From NCBI RefSeq assembly GCF_021730395.1, contig NC_069371.1, forward strand, positions 47,006,001 through 47,070,000: a DNA stretch of 64,000 bases, given 5' to 3'. A program made the translations under genes and the position numbers. Shown piece after piece: positions 50,901 to 61,913 of the stretch. The DNA comes from Mercenaria mercenaria. Lineage: Eukaryota > Mollusca > Bivalvia > Venerida > Veneridae. The stretch's first letter is position 1, and the number at the start of each line of letters is the position of its first letter. The notes below the pieces were generated by a model, which was not told the DNA's origin, searched no databases, and saw only the letters and a list, made by a program, of their open reading frames with translations.

Positions 50901-53386
50901 AGATGTTACTTTCTCTAATACGCAATCTGTGAAAAACTTTATTCTGCGCTTATTCTCTGTCCAATAATGATTAGTCAAAATACTGTTGCTACTTTACATG
51001 TGATGCGGCAAGTCTTACCCTTCCTTTTCCATTCTGCAGTTGCTCAGGCAGAAAATCGAAATGCGCATGTGCCTTTACCATTCGAGGAGAAGGCATTTGT
51101 TCAACAAATTTCACCCCTGGAAGTTGAAATATTTTGGCTTGAATTAAACAGACCGTGATATGTGAAGAGGGGGGGGGGGGGGGGGGGAGGGGGGAAGACA
51201 TGGTGTCACTATAATTTTCCTGATCATAATAACACGAGTTCTTAACGATAATACTGGTACATCAGCAATGATATCTTGCTAATATCGTTTAAATTCTTAA
51301 ATCATATTATTATGCTTTCAAGCTCAACATTAATCCGATACCAATTCTAACATATTTACTATAAAGTATTTATCAAAATCTTACACCTGGTGCCAGAAAA
51401 GTGAACTCCTATTCATGGAAACATCTTGTAATCGTAATGGTTTTACAATTGACTTCGCAAGTTAAACCAAAACATGAACGCAAGGCTACTTGATTTCTGC
51501 TGAGCTCTTTCTGACGCAGCTGGTATATAGATACATGTAACTTTAAAATTGCTTTCTTTTGTAACATTTTTGCCTATGACCTGGAAATTTTAAGCTATTT
51601 TTTTATTAAAATCTATGATTTTGAAACGCATACATTGATTTAGAAATTTAATCTGTATTAAGCAAAAGCATTTTTTGAATTACAGATTTTTCAATTATTA
51701 CACCTGTAATTTGACACTTAATTCGGAAAACCCACATCTGTATTAAGGAAATAATTACTCATGATGTTTATTATTGAATGACATTATGAACACATACCTC
51801 TGTAATAGGGAAATCTATCATCTTTAACATCTATAATGGGAAACCTGTCATCTAGCTGAACAGACTTTGCCTTTTCGAAGTCAAGAGTCTCTATCAGGTA
51901 AACAAGCTCCTGAGTTAATGTCGTTCCTTCAAATATAACATGAATTACCGTATAAGTGTAAAAGTTTAAGACATTAAATTGTGCGCGAATGTCATGAAGA
52001 TCAAATTTCAACGTTCACCAAAACATGTCATCATAGTCGAGTGAAAATAAACAATATTAACTTCGTAACTTTTGCTAAAATTGATGATCGCAAAACATAC
52101 GGAATTGGAAATTCGCGAGCTTTTTCACCCGCGAGTGTATCGATTTATACTGTGAGATATATCACATTCTATGGAAGCGTATATTGCACATAAGCATTAT
52201 ATTATACATGTAATAGCAAATTCTTTTGGATTAAGTCTGTTAATGGAGGTACTTAGCTTAAGAGGAATTTTATTACATGAGCCGTGCCATGAGAAAACCA
52301 ACATAGTGGGTTTGCGACCAGCAAGGATCCAGACCAGCCTGCGCATCCGCGCAGTCTGGTCAGGATCCATGCTGCTCGCTAACAGTTTCTTTAATTGCAA
52401 TAGGCTTTGAAAGCGAACAGCATGGATCCTGACCAGACTGCGCGGATGCGCAGTCTGGTCTGGATCCTTGCTGGTCGCAAACCCATTATGTTGGTTTTCT
52501 CATGGCACGGCTCAGTCATGTCTATTGAATGACCAGACACAACAACACTGAATCCAAGTACAAGTAGACTTTCTACGGCCGTTACACTGCACACTGCTGT
52601 TATGATAGTTTAATTAATAATATATATATCAAAAATCCTTCAGAAGCATTCAATGTAGTCAACTTAAACAAAAAATGATATCATGTTGAAATCATTTGTC
52701 AACAACCAAATATTAGTTCTCATCGATATCATAAAAATGTTGACCGACATATTCTCCTAATTTTCATGATATATGTTGAAGAAATGTCAAATGGTCGTCA
52801 AGTTTTAAGATATGAAAAAATGTGGTCGACATATTTTTATGAAAATGAAGTGATTATTTCACTTCCTACTTCTTTTCTGACATTTAACTTCATTTAGAGA
52901 TGTAATGTATACTTTATCGAGATCAAACGTCCGTTATGGATATTGATTTAAACACGCTAATTGCTGAACCGCTGTCGATCTCTGGAGGAGTCAGACCATT
53001 CACTAAAAATCAACTAAAGTAAAAAAAAAAAAATAGTCAGTAAATGTTTTAGTCATAATATATAGGATAAACGAGGTCTCTAATGTCCATGCAATATTCG
53101 AACCTATCCGAAATGCATTTCATTTACAACGAATACTAGTATCCGGTATTCGGTGAAAATAGCCATGTAGCTTATACGAGCGTAAAATGCATTCTTTATG
53201 TATTATAGTGAGTGAGTTGTACGTACCTGATCTGGGGAATGTACAGACCCATATATCGTCATCTCGCATCTCCATTTTCTCGATTTCATCCCTTTCACAC
53301 TTAGCGATCAATATCCCCCTGCACTTTACGATTTCTAAATTCAGGCGCGGTTTTTCGCTAGCTCCATTTTCACTTGCTTCGCTCAT
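41955..53386 (-). CDS. Cytosolic-type sulfotransferase (SULT family), 7 exons, 301 aa
   Basis: Exons (minus strand): 53227-53386 (ATG 53386), 51798-51926, 51019-51116, 50251-50380, 45183-45277, 43048-43234 and 41955-42061 (stop). Every junction is GT-AG and the phases chain without conflict to 906 coding bases, the usual SULT1-like length. The enzyme moves a sulfonate from PAPS to a hydroxyl or amine. Visible motifs: 5'-phosphosulfate loop TFPRSGTT (about 48-55); VKAH with the likely catalytic His in exon 3; the 3'-phosphate-binding ARNPKDVITSYFH in exon 4; FLKYEELVKDLPKG across exons 5-6; the C-terminal GxxGxxK as KGKAGAWK (Asp of GDW is Ala). No signal peptide. Introns carry three intact nested-palindrome copies, one worn copy and tandem repeats. 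Substrate cannot be read from sequence. Confidence 0.95.
42535..42748 (-). repeat. Interspersed repeat, inverted copy of the 54.5-kb unit
   Basis: GATCCCTCGGAAGCACCGAG..CCGGCTTAAGCAGTATTCAA..GATCCCGAAGGACAAG is the reverse complement of the duplicated unit at 54.50-55.00 kb. It lies in intron 6 of the sulfotransferase gene, so copies sit both within and upstream of the gene. Confidence 0.75.
44384..44620. mobile_element. Nested-palindrome foldback element, copy 3
   Basis: Ends TGAGCCGTGTCAGGGG and CATGGCACGGCTCA; each arm is internally palindromic; loop AAAGTCTACTGCAATTAGAG. TT on both sides is a possible target duplication. Sits in intron 5 of the sulfotransferase gene. Confidence 0.88.
44762..45164. 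repeat. About 135-bp tandem repeat, three copies, beside exon 5
   Basis: Units share GAACAAAGTTATCGTTAATG, then GCATGTTTACTTAATAAAAA, then TACTATGCAGTCGAAATTTA, with starts near 44769, 44901 and 45040. The last unit ends about 20 bp before the exon 5 donor at 45183, so the array lies directly downstream of that exon in transcript order. Confidence 0.75.
45330..45561. mobile_element. Nested-palindrome foldback element, copy 4 (right end worn)
   Basis: Starts TGAGCCACGCCATGACAAAA. The internal arms are well kept, but the right end has lost the CATGGCACG part and reads AAAAAGCTCA. It lies in intron 4 of the sulfotransferase gene, about 50 bp upstream of exon 5 in transcript order. Confidence 0.82.
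45600..45810 (+). repeat. Interspersed bivalve repeat fragment
   Basis: Contains TGATTCTGCCTTTGCTAACA, ATCATGTTCTGCAC, TTCGAATAATAAATTGTACT and AGCAGGGTAAAGGTTAAAGT. Related fragments occur at 35.65 and 37.65 kb. Confidence 0.5.
45899..49231. mobile_element. Candidate 3.3-kb element with 15-bp TTAA-bordered inverted ends
   Basis: TTAAGGTACTTCCGC at 45899-45913 is found exactly inverted at 49217-49231, and weaker similarity continues inward (AAATTGAAATTAG versus CATCTTGAATTTAG). TTAA at the outer edges would fit TTAA-targeting elements. Nothing in between resembles a transposase, and the frames at 47361-47600 and 48102-48335 are unrecognised. The pair lies wholly in intron 4 of the sulfotransferase gene. 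Confidence 0.35.
49672..49890. mobile_element. Nested-palindrome foldback element, copy 5
   Basis: Ends TGAGCCGCGCCATGAGAAAA and CATGGCACGTCTCA. The loop (AACAGTTTCTCTAATTGCAA) is in the opposite orientation to copies 1, 3 and 4. The right arm is about 20 bp shorter, its GCAGGCTGGTCTGGATCCAT part being absent. Located in intron 4 of the sulfotransferase gene. Confidence 0.85.
50788..50868 (-). repeat. tRNA-like (SINE head-like) sequence in intron 3
   Basis: On the minus strand it reads TAGTTGTCTAGCGCATTGGC..GGCCCTGGGTTTGAATCTTA, with D-arm and T-arm/B-box features and a long variable region like a Ser/Leu tRNA. Arms pair imperfectly, so it is taken as a tRNA-derived repeat rather than a gene. 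Confidence 0.45.
51169..51195. repeat. Poly-G tract 55 bp upstream of a splice acceptor
   Basis: A nearly pure G-run of about 26 bases, broken once by A. In the transcript of the minus-strand sulfotransferase gene it is a C-run 53-79 bases before the exon 3 acceptor. Length may be unreliable in sequencing. Confidence 0.8.
52278..52514. mobile_element. Nested-palindrome foldback element, copy 6
   Basis: Full-length 237-bp copy with ends TGAGCCGTGCCATGAGAAAA and CATGGCACGGCTCA. Its loop orientation matches copy 5. It lies in intron 1 of the sulfotransferase gene. No clear target duplication. Confidence 0.88.
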
Positions 53387-53756
53387 CTTTTTATTTACTA
53401 ATTCTAGTGGATCTTAATAGCCGTCAACTAAAATCTTTACAAACAAATGATACTTTCGACTTTGTATCTTCAAGTTAAGATATCACACATGATTAAAAAA
53501 AATCCCTTAAAATTGCGATTAAGGTTATAACCTTAGCGAAGACTTATCTAATATTATAGTGTAATGGGTGTAATGTCCTATCTTAAATGAACTTTATCGG
53601 ACGCTTTTGATATTAAATATAGTTCAAGGTCTCGGGTCAGTAAAATATGTACCATCGAATGACAGTGTACGTTAGTGTTTTTATGATAGTAATGACACTA
53701 TAGTATCTACTCTGTTTTTACAGTTACAATTAAAAGGCCAACACTTGGTCGGTTAA
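53387..53756. promoter_or_regulatory. Presumed promoter region of the sulfotransferase gene
   Basis: By position this 370-bp stretch between the ATG and a decamer-phased repeat should hold the promoter. No TATA box at a credible place was found. Confidence 0.3.
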
Positions 53757-54337
53757 GCTACAGTCACACATACGGATATGTCCGTGCGTTGAGGTACGGT
53801 GTGGATAGGATCAGTCTGTGGGTGTATAACAACGGAGCAGTACGTCTTAATACGGGAAAAATGGTGAGAAACAGGAAACAAACAAAACAATACAGGACGC
53901 GAATAAGTACGGATAGGTACGAGGTACTACGTTGAATTACGTTTTACTGCGCCTTGCAACTTGCCCAGCGCACGGACGGGTCTGCGGTAAACTACGTTGA
54001 ACTATGCTTAAATACGAGCAGCCTCGGATAACTACGTTCAGCTACGGCGAGGTACGTAACAGCACGGATAACTACGTTTAAGTACGTTTAACTACGGATG
54101 AATAAGTTTCAGCCAAGTTGGACTAAAGTCACGCTCAAATGGCTACGGTTCTCTCAAACTTTTGTGCATGTTCAAAAGTTGGAGAAACTTGCAAGTTTGG
54201 AATAAGTTTTGAATACGTTTTGACCACGTTTTGGTACGGATTAATACGAATGACTACTCTGAGGTACGGCTGAGGTACGGATCGATACGGATTACTACGT
54301 TTCTGTCCGTAGCTAGACGTAGCTATCCGCGCCGTTT
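53757..54337 (+). repeat. Decamer-phased TACG repeat element, copy 2
   Basis: Starts GCTACAGTCACACATACGGA and ends GTAGCTATCCGCGCCGTTT. TACG or a near variant falls every 10 bases at 53831-53851, 53908-53948 and 53993-54103, the blocks being in different registers. It lacks the 5' duplication of copy 1 at 10.9 kb. TTAA lies at both edges (53753, 54337). Confidence 0.78.
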
Positions 54338-54501
54338 TAAGACATTTATTCCGGATTGTCCTTAATTCGTAATGAATTATTTTGTTTCCGTATGCCTACT
54401 CCAGGCTTTATTCTACGAACACCGGAACAACAAGTTACGGCATTATTTCCGGCTTATTAAACGTGCAAAACTACCTTAATTTTTATGCCTCATGTAGTTC
54501 A

Positions 54502-55010
54502 TCTCAGTGTTGTTATATTTTCTTGTCCTTCGGGATCATTGATTTCAACTCATTTAGATTTGAAGATTGAATACTGCTTAAGCCGGTGCTATGGGGCGTG
54601 GACAGTGTTGCATTTTCCATTACTGCTCATGAACAGACTCAATCAAACCGAGTCTGCAATTTTCACTGTTTGCCTTGTTCTCGGTGTTTCCGACGGATCT
54701 ACTTTTCAGATTTTATTTACTTCACAACTGCGGGTGTTAAGTACTGTGTGGCGGCCGTAAAAAGTAGCCCCGACTTCATCTCAGTGTTGTTATATTTTCT
54801 GGTCCTTCGGGATCATTGATTTCAACTCATTTAGATTTGAAGATTGAATACTGCTTAAGCCGGTGCTAGGGGGCACGGGCAGTGTTGCATTTTCCATTAC
54901 TGCTCAGGAACAGACTCAATCAAACCGAATCTGCAATTTTCACTGTTTGCCTTGTTCTCAGTGTTTCCGAGGGATCAACTTTTCAGATTTTATTTACAAT
55001 ACAGCTACAC
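54502..55010 (+). repeat. Tandem duplicate of an interspersed repeat (277-bp period)
   Basis: Two units begin TCTCAGTGTTGTTATATTTT at 54502 and at 54779 and share TTAAGCCGGTGCTA, GTGTTGCATTTTCCATTACT and CACTGTTTGCCTTGTTCTC. An inverted single copy lies at 42.54-42.75 kb. Open frames across both units are repeat shadows. Confidence 0.8.
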
Positions 55011-55890
55011 CACAAAATTCCAAGCCCTTCCTGATTATGGTATTTCATAACTTTATCTGCTGATGTGTTTTACTCTTTACATGGTCAATCATTTTAAGTA
55101 CATCTTATTGTTTCAAATATACAGCTTAATAAATAACTTTTAATGTAGAAACAACGTATTGTTCGTTCCGCTATATTATACTGACATGAAAGGTCCGTGG
55201 TTCTACCAAATGCAAGGTTCCCACTGAAGCCTACAATAATGACCGAAAAGGCATATGGAATGGTCTGAGTCTGCTTCCATCATAAAAAGCTGGCATGTCG
55301 TGATATGACCTATAATGGTTTCAGTGAGACGTTCAGCGAAAACAAAACAGCCAAAAATATTAAATGCCTTCGCCTTCTAACAGTCACTGTCAATTAGACA
55401 CTGTAAGAATCAGAGTTGATACTTGTAATAATGTAGGGAAACCCGTTAGTATCAATGAAGCACCAGATGATTGAATAAAAAGGTAATGTTTACAATTATC
55501 ATAAAATTTGTTTCAAAATCAAACAATACAATTTTTGTTCTGTGACATTTGGATTATTTTACAAGTGTCTGACTGAATGCAGGACTTTTCAATTGTCACT
55601 TTAGAATAGTAGGTGTCAGTGGGCATTTGGCCTCTATATGCCATTCACCAGAGGGGTAGTTGTCTCCGAAGAGAAATTGTAAAATAATGGAACCGTTAAG
55701 CCTAAATACAATTATTACTTTTTGGTGTCTGGCATGACATGTTGAATCACATTTTAATTCTTTTCATTTCTAAATTTTGGGGTATGCAGCATAGTCTTTT
55801 CTTATAATGGAAGCCTATGGAAAAAACAATGACAGTGCGTGACCTCTAGTATCGTCTATAGATAGTCATTTGCCAGTTTTATATCAACCT
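55011..55890. other. Non-coding DNA, nothing recognised
   Basis: No gene or clear repeat seen. Confidence 0.4.
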
Positions 55891-55909
55891 TTAGTTAATT
55901 TTTGATGAA

Positions 55910-57310
55910 ACGTATATACGCCACGAACTGTATCCCATAACGTTGATAATCAGCGGCATCTCTTGTCTCTCTCATCCCCATGCACTATGTTTCTAGCATC
56001 CTAAATTTGTCAATGATAATGCCTCTGCTATCCATTCAACCAAAAGCTAGTTTCCACGCAAAGCTGGTCACGAATAATGTATTTATCATCGTAAGCTAGC
56101 CAAAATCTGTGACATTATCATCCGTAGTTACTGTACGCAATTAAATGTGCCCCTGTCATGAACTGTGTCTATAATCCTAAGTTAGCTATAAACCATATAT
56201 CTATCATCCTTATCTAGCCATTGACAAAGTCTCTTTCATGCGTAGAAGATCGTGAATTGTGTCTCTATTGCGATTGGCTAGTCATGAACGTTATCACTGT
56301 CATCCTATACACCTCATGAACTTTGTCGCTATCATCCTTATCTTGTCATAAACAGTACCTCCATCATCATAAGCTAGCCCTAGGCTGTGTGTTTACATGT
56401 ATACTTACATAATACTCCTGCACTTTATCTCTATCATTTTGTAAGTCATGAACAGTGCATCTAATACCTTCATTTTCTGACCTGTTTTTCTATCATCCTA
56501 AGCTAGACAAAAACTGTGTTCATTTTCCCTAAACTAGCTACGAAATGTGCCTCTGTCGTCCTCAATTAGTCATGAAATCTGTTTCTATTACACTTGAGTG
56601 ACTATAAATTTGGTTTGTATTATACTGACATGCTAACTGAACTGTATCTTTATGTTAGTCATGAGCTGTTTCTTTATCATTAACTTGTCATTTACTGTAT
56701 CTCTATCATCACGAAGTATTCAAGAACTTCAATTTAATAATTTTTATTTTTGTCGTGTTGGTCGCCCTTTCTAGTATCCTCAGCTAGTCACAAATTCTAA
56801 GCTTAATCATAGATTGCATCTCTGTCATGCATAGCTTTTCACGAACCGCGTCTCTGTCATCCTACACTAGATATTTACTTTATCCTTAATGTCCTAAAAA
56901 TGTCCACGAACTGTTCTAGTCTCTATAACTATAATCTTGTCAGGAGCTGTGCCTGGTTAATCCAATGATAGCCACACGCTAGTCATGCATCTATCATTCT
57001 AAGCTATAATAATAAACTTAATATCTATAATTTAGACGTGAACTATATCTCTATCATGCTTAGCTTGCCGTAAAGTGTGTCTAAATCTTCGTAACTAGAC
57101 CATGAGCGAACCTGTCCTCATCATACTTGCTACCTTACTAAACTATGCCTCTGTCATCTGTGTCTCTATCATTTGAAGCAGGCCATGAACTGTATCTCAT
57201 CATCGGTAATTCAAGAGCATGTCTCTATCATACTGAGTTATCTAGAAACTGTGCCCGTCCCTATTACTATACGCTAGCCCTTAACGATATTTCTGTCACC
57301 CCAACGCCAT
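55910..57310 (+). repeat. Highly degenerate minisatellite of about 38-bp units
   Basis: About 1.4 kb is built from variations on CTAGTCATGAACTGTGTCTC followed by TATCATCCTAAG. Recognisable members include TCATGAACTGTGTCTATAAT (about 56157), TCATGAACTTTGTCGCTATC (56312) and TCACGAACCGCGTCTCTGTC (56838). Individual copies differ at many positions and in length, so the array is old. Around 35 units fit. No coding potential. Confidence 0.75.
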
Positions 57311-57449
57311 TTTCAATCAGTATTTAATTTATATAGAGTGTAATTGGAAGCAGGCCATTTATCAAGACAAGTAGTTACACCATTCAAGGAATGATTATGT
57401 CGTGTTAACTTTGTAATATCTTAGAAAACAAGTATCATTTTATAATAGA

Positions 57450-60400
57450 ATGTTCAATATTGAATGAATTGAGACACCGATATATACCATCAAAATATTG
57501 CAAAAGCCGAATTGGTATTAATCATGTTAATTCGTACAGAAAAAAAAAGCTTGTAATGAATGAAAATCAAATGACTAAAGGAAAAGATGGAGCTTTTATA
57601 CACGATGCTTTCAATAAACGCATCACACTTGTGCTTTCTACTGATTTCCCTCTCCCCAGATATAGAGTCAAATTCTGGACTGCAATACCAATACGGATGC
57701 TGTGGTCAGGAGGTCCTTGATAGTGATCAAGCACTTAAATGTGATGGCTGCTCCTCCTGGGTCCACATAAGCTGCCAAAATATAAGTCCCAGTGTATATA
57801 ATAACCTGGTTTAGTGTGATGTTTCGTTCTCTTGGTCTTGCACAATTTGTGACCAACAAACTTTTTCAAATACTTCTTTCACTACTATTGATTCATTGGT
57901 ATCTGAAAACACTTTGAATGGAGAAGAGTCGACTGGTCATGCTAAACATCGAAAAATAAACCCAAAATTCCCCTGTCATGAAAGCAAACACTCGCATCCA
58001 CTTGATATATTAAATGTAAACTGCCAATCTATACTTGATAAAAAACATGAACTATATACTCTCATAGATTAACACAAACCCGACATTATTGTGGGAGTCA
58101 TGGTTTTCTTCCAAACATTCCAATGCTGAAATTTTTCCCCAGTCCTCGGCTACACACCCTTCAGACGGGATAGATCTGGGTCCAGAGGTGGTGGTGCTTT
58201 TATTTTAGTCCGTCAAACGTTAATTGCAACAGTGCAACCAGAACTAGCCACTGACTGTGAAATACTATGGGTGAAACTTGAAATGGCAAAGTGTAAACCA
58301 GTTTGTGTTTCCGCATTCTACCGTCCGAGAGAGTCCGACATTTATGGAGCTGAACAGTTAAGATTATCTTTAGAGAAAACCAGGTTTCTAACAGGTAACT
58401 CTGGGTATTTGGTGATTTTAACTACTCTTATTTTTGTTAGGATGAAACACATACCCCATCAATCAAATATGGCTGCCCGTTCCCTCAAATATATGAAGAT
58501 TTTATAAATCTTCTTGACGATTTCAACGTAGTCCAAATGGTATCAGAAAGTACTAGACTAGATAGTACACTTGACCTATTCTTAACATGAAATCACACAC
58601 TCACTAACACCATCCGTACACTTCCTGGCATCTCAGATAATGACATTGTAGAAATAACATCAGATGTTAAACCAAAAATGAATAAACAAAAGCAAAGATA
58701 AATACATCTTTACAAAAAAGCAGACTGGAACAAAATTCAGAAATTACATAGAACAAGAGAGCTAGCAGTTAATTTATGATTAAGAGTCTAAAACTGTGGA
58801 AGACATTTGGGCTAGTTTTAAAAGTCTTATTGAAAAAAGGTATATCAAAATTTATTCTAACTAAACATATCAGTGAAAAAAGACCACTGCCCTGGACAAA
58901 CATGGAAATTAAAATATTAATTAGAAAAAGAGATAAATTGTTTAGATTGGCTAAACATGCTGGAATGAAACATTTGGCAAAAAGACATCTAACACCCTAA
59001 ACATTTGATAAAACAAAAGATAAAAGCATCCTACAACACAAAAAAAAATATCACTAAATTTAAAATGCTAGACAAGACACACAAGGTATTGCACCCCTAT
59101 TAGATAATTCTAGTAGCTCACTGAAAAATGGTAACACTTACAAAGCAAACATCCTTAATAACCAATTTCAATCTGTTTTCACTTCATTAAATCCCCTCTC
59201 TCTCTTTCGGACAGTCCTGTCCTCATACTATCAGGGACAAACTGTGTGGCTCAGAACTCCCCACTTATCTCAAAAGTATGTATCCCACAATGTCTGATAT
59301 TTCTGTAAGTCTAAATGGTATCCACAAACTGTTGGCAAATCTTAAAACGTATAAAGCTGCTGGTCCTGACATCAAACCAATTGTCCTTAAAGAACTTATT
59401 GCCAAATTGCACCTATCCTTAAAATACTTATCCAAAAATCTCTTGACTCTGGTACTTTACCATCAGATTGGAAGAAAGGAAATGTTGCCCCTCTATACAA
59501 GAAAGAATCCCAGAGTGATCCGTCCAACTATCGTCCTATCACATTAACCTGTATTCTTTGTAAACTGACAGAACATATTATTGCATCAAACATTTCGTCC
59601 GATTTTACTAGGTGCAACATTCTATATGAACTGCAACATGGATTCAGAGAGCGCCGCTCATGTGAAACGCAACTCATACAATTGGATGACGACCTTGCCA
59701 GAACCCTTGTTGCAGGCCAGCAGGCAGACCATATTCTCCTTGAGTTCAGCAAATAAAGTTAGTCACACTAAACTGCTTTACAAACTTCATGAGCATGGTA
59801 TCAGAGGCGGCTTTCTTGACTGGATTCGCTCTTTTTTAATAGGCAGAACCCAGGTGGTTGTTCTCGAAGGCGAGAAATATGTTGAAATTCCTGTGACATC
59901 TGGTGTGCGTCAAGGGTCTGTCCTGGGGCCTCTCCTCTTCCTGTTATATATTAACGACTTACCTGATCATGTAAAATCCCAGGTCCGACATTTTGCTGAT
60001 GACACAGCTGTCCATCTTACTATCAATAATACAACTGCTTGCAATAAGTTACAACAAGATCTTGACACCCTACAGAAATGGGAAAGTAAATGGGAAATGC
60101 ACTTCAGCCCAAGTAAATGACAGGTTCTTAACATCTCACGAAACAAACATACAATACAACATGATTATATATTGCATGGCCAGATCCTTGAAACAGTAAC
60201 AAATGCTAAATACCTTGGTGTAGACCTAAAAAACGACCTCTCCTTTAACACTCATATTAACAAAATCTGCACAACAGCAAACAGAACACTTGGTTTCATA
60301 AAACGTACAATCCAAACTAAAAACAAGAAGGTTAAAGAAATAGTATATAAAACTTTTGTCAGGCCACAGGTAGAACACTCATCCACAGTCTGGTCACCCT

Positions 60401-60900
60401 ACACTAAACTTAATATCAATAAGATGGAAATGGTACAAAGAAGAGCAATCAGATGGATATACCACAACTATTCCACATATAACAGTGTCTCAGGTAAGCA
60501 AAATTCTCCCGGTTTAAGATCTTTGGAGAACAGACGAACTGATGCAAAATTGATAATGTTTTACAAAATTGTCCATTCACTAGTAGCTAGTTCCTGCCCC
60601 AGCATATTTTGAGAGACCAGGGAGACCGACTCGTCACACACACACCCTGGCCTATAGACAAATCCATACAGTTTCCAATTACTACAAATTTTCCATTTTT
60701 CCAAGTACTCTGGTCTTATGGAACAACCTCCCATCTGAAGTTGTTATCCTTCCTATGCTCGAATCTTTCAAGCAGGCAGTATTCCAACATACATGCAATT
60801 AATTGTAGCAAAGTGCGTTTTTAACCTGATTTTACAATAATTCTTGTCTGTATATCTAACACTTTTAACATTTTTTCAGTCTCACTTTATCACTTATAAA
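57450..60900 (+). mobile_element. CR1/Jockey-group LINE retrotransposon, decayed
   Basis: Single-ORF non-LTR retrotransposon remains, in order: a PHD-like zinc motif (CCGQ..LKCDGCSSWVHISC) at about 57695-57775; an APE-type endonuclease from about 57990 (LNVNCQSI, RGGGAFILVR, VCVSAFYRP); reverse transcriptase from about 59280 (SNYRPITLT near 59520, VRQGSVLGPLLFLLYINDLPD near 59910-59970, HFADD near 59990); and a C-terminal region 60172-60612 (KYLGVDL, NRTLGFIKRT, VRPQVEHSS, MVQRRAIRW). Many stops and frame changes interrupt it. RT motif A is damaged: the conserved Asp is Glu and about 8 bases are missing just after it, before KVSHTKLL (near 59750). The 3' end trails to about 60900. Not active. 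Confidence 0.9.
59755..60117 (+). pseudogene. LINE reverse transcriptase fragment
   Basis: The best preserved part of the LINE: fingers-to-palm region KVSHTKLLYKLHEHGIRGGF, then RQGSVLGPLLF, then the HFADD active-site motif, ending at a stop at 60118 after FSPSK. Family-typical residues are strongly kept here compared with the endonuclease region, but the frame starts only after a damaged motif A, so it is a fossil coding segment. Confidence 0.88.
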
Positions 60901-60954
60901 TCTTGCACTGACTGCGCATCTGCAATAGGGGTTGCATCTTTCAGTGGATCTCCT

Positions 60955-61152
60955 TGAAATTTGATAAGAATGTTTGTCTTAAAAGCTAGGTAGAGATCAA
61001 GTATGGGTCATAAACAAGATCGTCTGGTCGAATCAAAAAAAACAAATACCTTGCCTATGCAAAAGTGGTCGCAGTTTAAGTAAGATACTCATTAAATTGG
61101 ATCAAACTGTTCTCAGGTGAGCGACCAAGGACCATTTGGTCTTCTTGTTTTC
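60955..61152 (+). repeat. Right-end fragment of a hairpin-ended tandem-core element
   Basis: Ends with CTCAGGTGAGCGACCAAGGA, then CCATTTGGTCTTCTTG, i.e. a small hairpin (GGACCATTTGGTC), the same kind of right end as the element at 61.9-63.2 kb. Left part missing. Confidence 0.6.
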
Positions 61153-61161
61153 GTACCCCCC

Positions 61162-61870
61162 CCCCCCCAGAGTTACGGGACTTTGTTTTTTGTTACTATA
61201 CTATATACATAGACACAATGTTTTGCGCACCAACTCTCCTCATCCCCTTGACACAATTTAATGAAACTTTACACAAGTGATCAGTAACAACTGTAGTTGT
61301 GCATGGGGCATGTTAGGTTCTTTCAGAAATTTTTTTTGCAGAGTTACGGGACTTTGTTTTTTGTTACTTTACTATATACATAGACACAATCTTGTGCACA
61401 CCATCTCTCCTCATCCCCTTGACACAATTTAATGAAACTTCACACAAGTGATCAGTAACAACAGTAGTTCTGCATGGGGCATGTTAGGTTCTTTCAACTA
61501 CAAAAATTGCAGAGTTATGGGACTTTGTTTCTTGTTAACATACTATGTACATACAGTCTGCATATGCAATCTTGTGCGTGCCTAATCTTCCGAACCCTTG
61601 TACACAGTTTAATGAAACTTCACACAAGTGATCAGTACTAACCCTAGTTGTGCATGGTGCATGTTACGTTCTTTTAGATAAATATTCTGCATACTTGTGG
61701 GACTTTGTTTTTGTAACTATACTGTATACATACAGTCTATATATTTACAGTCCACATAATCATGCAATCTTGTGTGCGTCAAATTGCAATGTACTGTGTC
61801 AGTGCATGCGGGGGTACATTCATCACCTTTAGTGATAGTTAGAGGTAGCTCTAGTTAGAATTACTGCCCT
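61162..61870 (+). repeat. About 171-bp tandem repeat, four copies
   Basis: Units contain AGAGTTACGGGACTTTG (61168, 61339), worn at 61510 and 61690, then CTATATACATAGACACAAT, CACACAAGTGATCAGTA and TGCATGGGGCATGTTAGGTT. Preceded by a C-run at 61158-61168. No gene. Confidence 0.8.
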
Positions 61871-61913
61871 TTGTTATTGATATAAGTAGCTTATATATTG
61901 TAACCTTTTTATT

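Noticed and set aside
54485-55063. Open frames with LLMNRLNQTES-like peptides
   Set aside because: They recur in each copy of an interspersed repeat, including the inverted copy at 42.4-42.65 kb.
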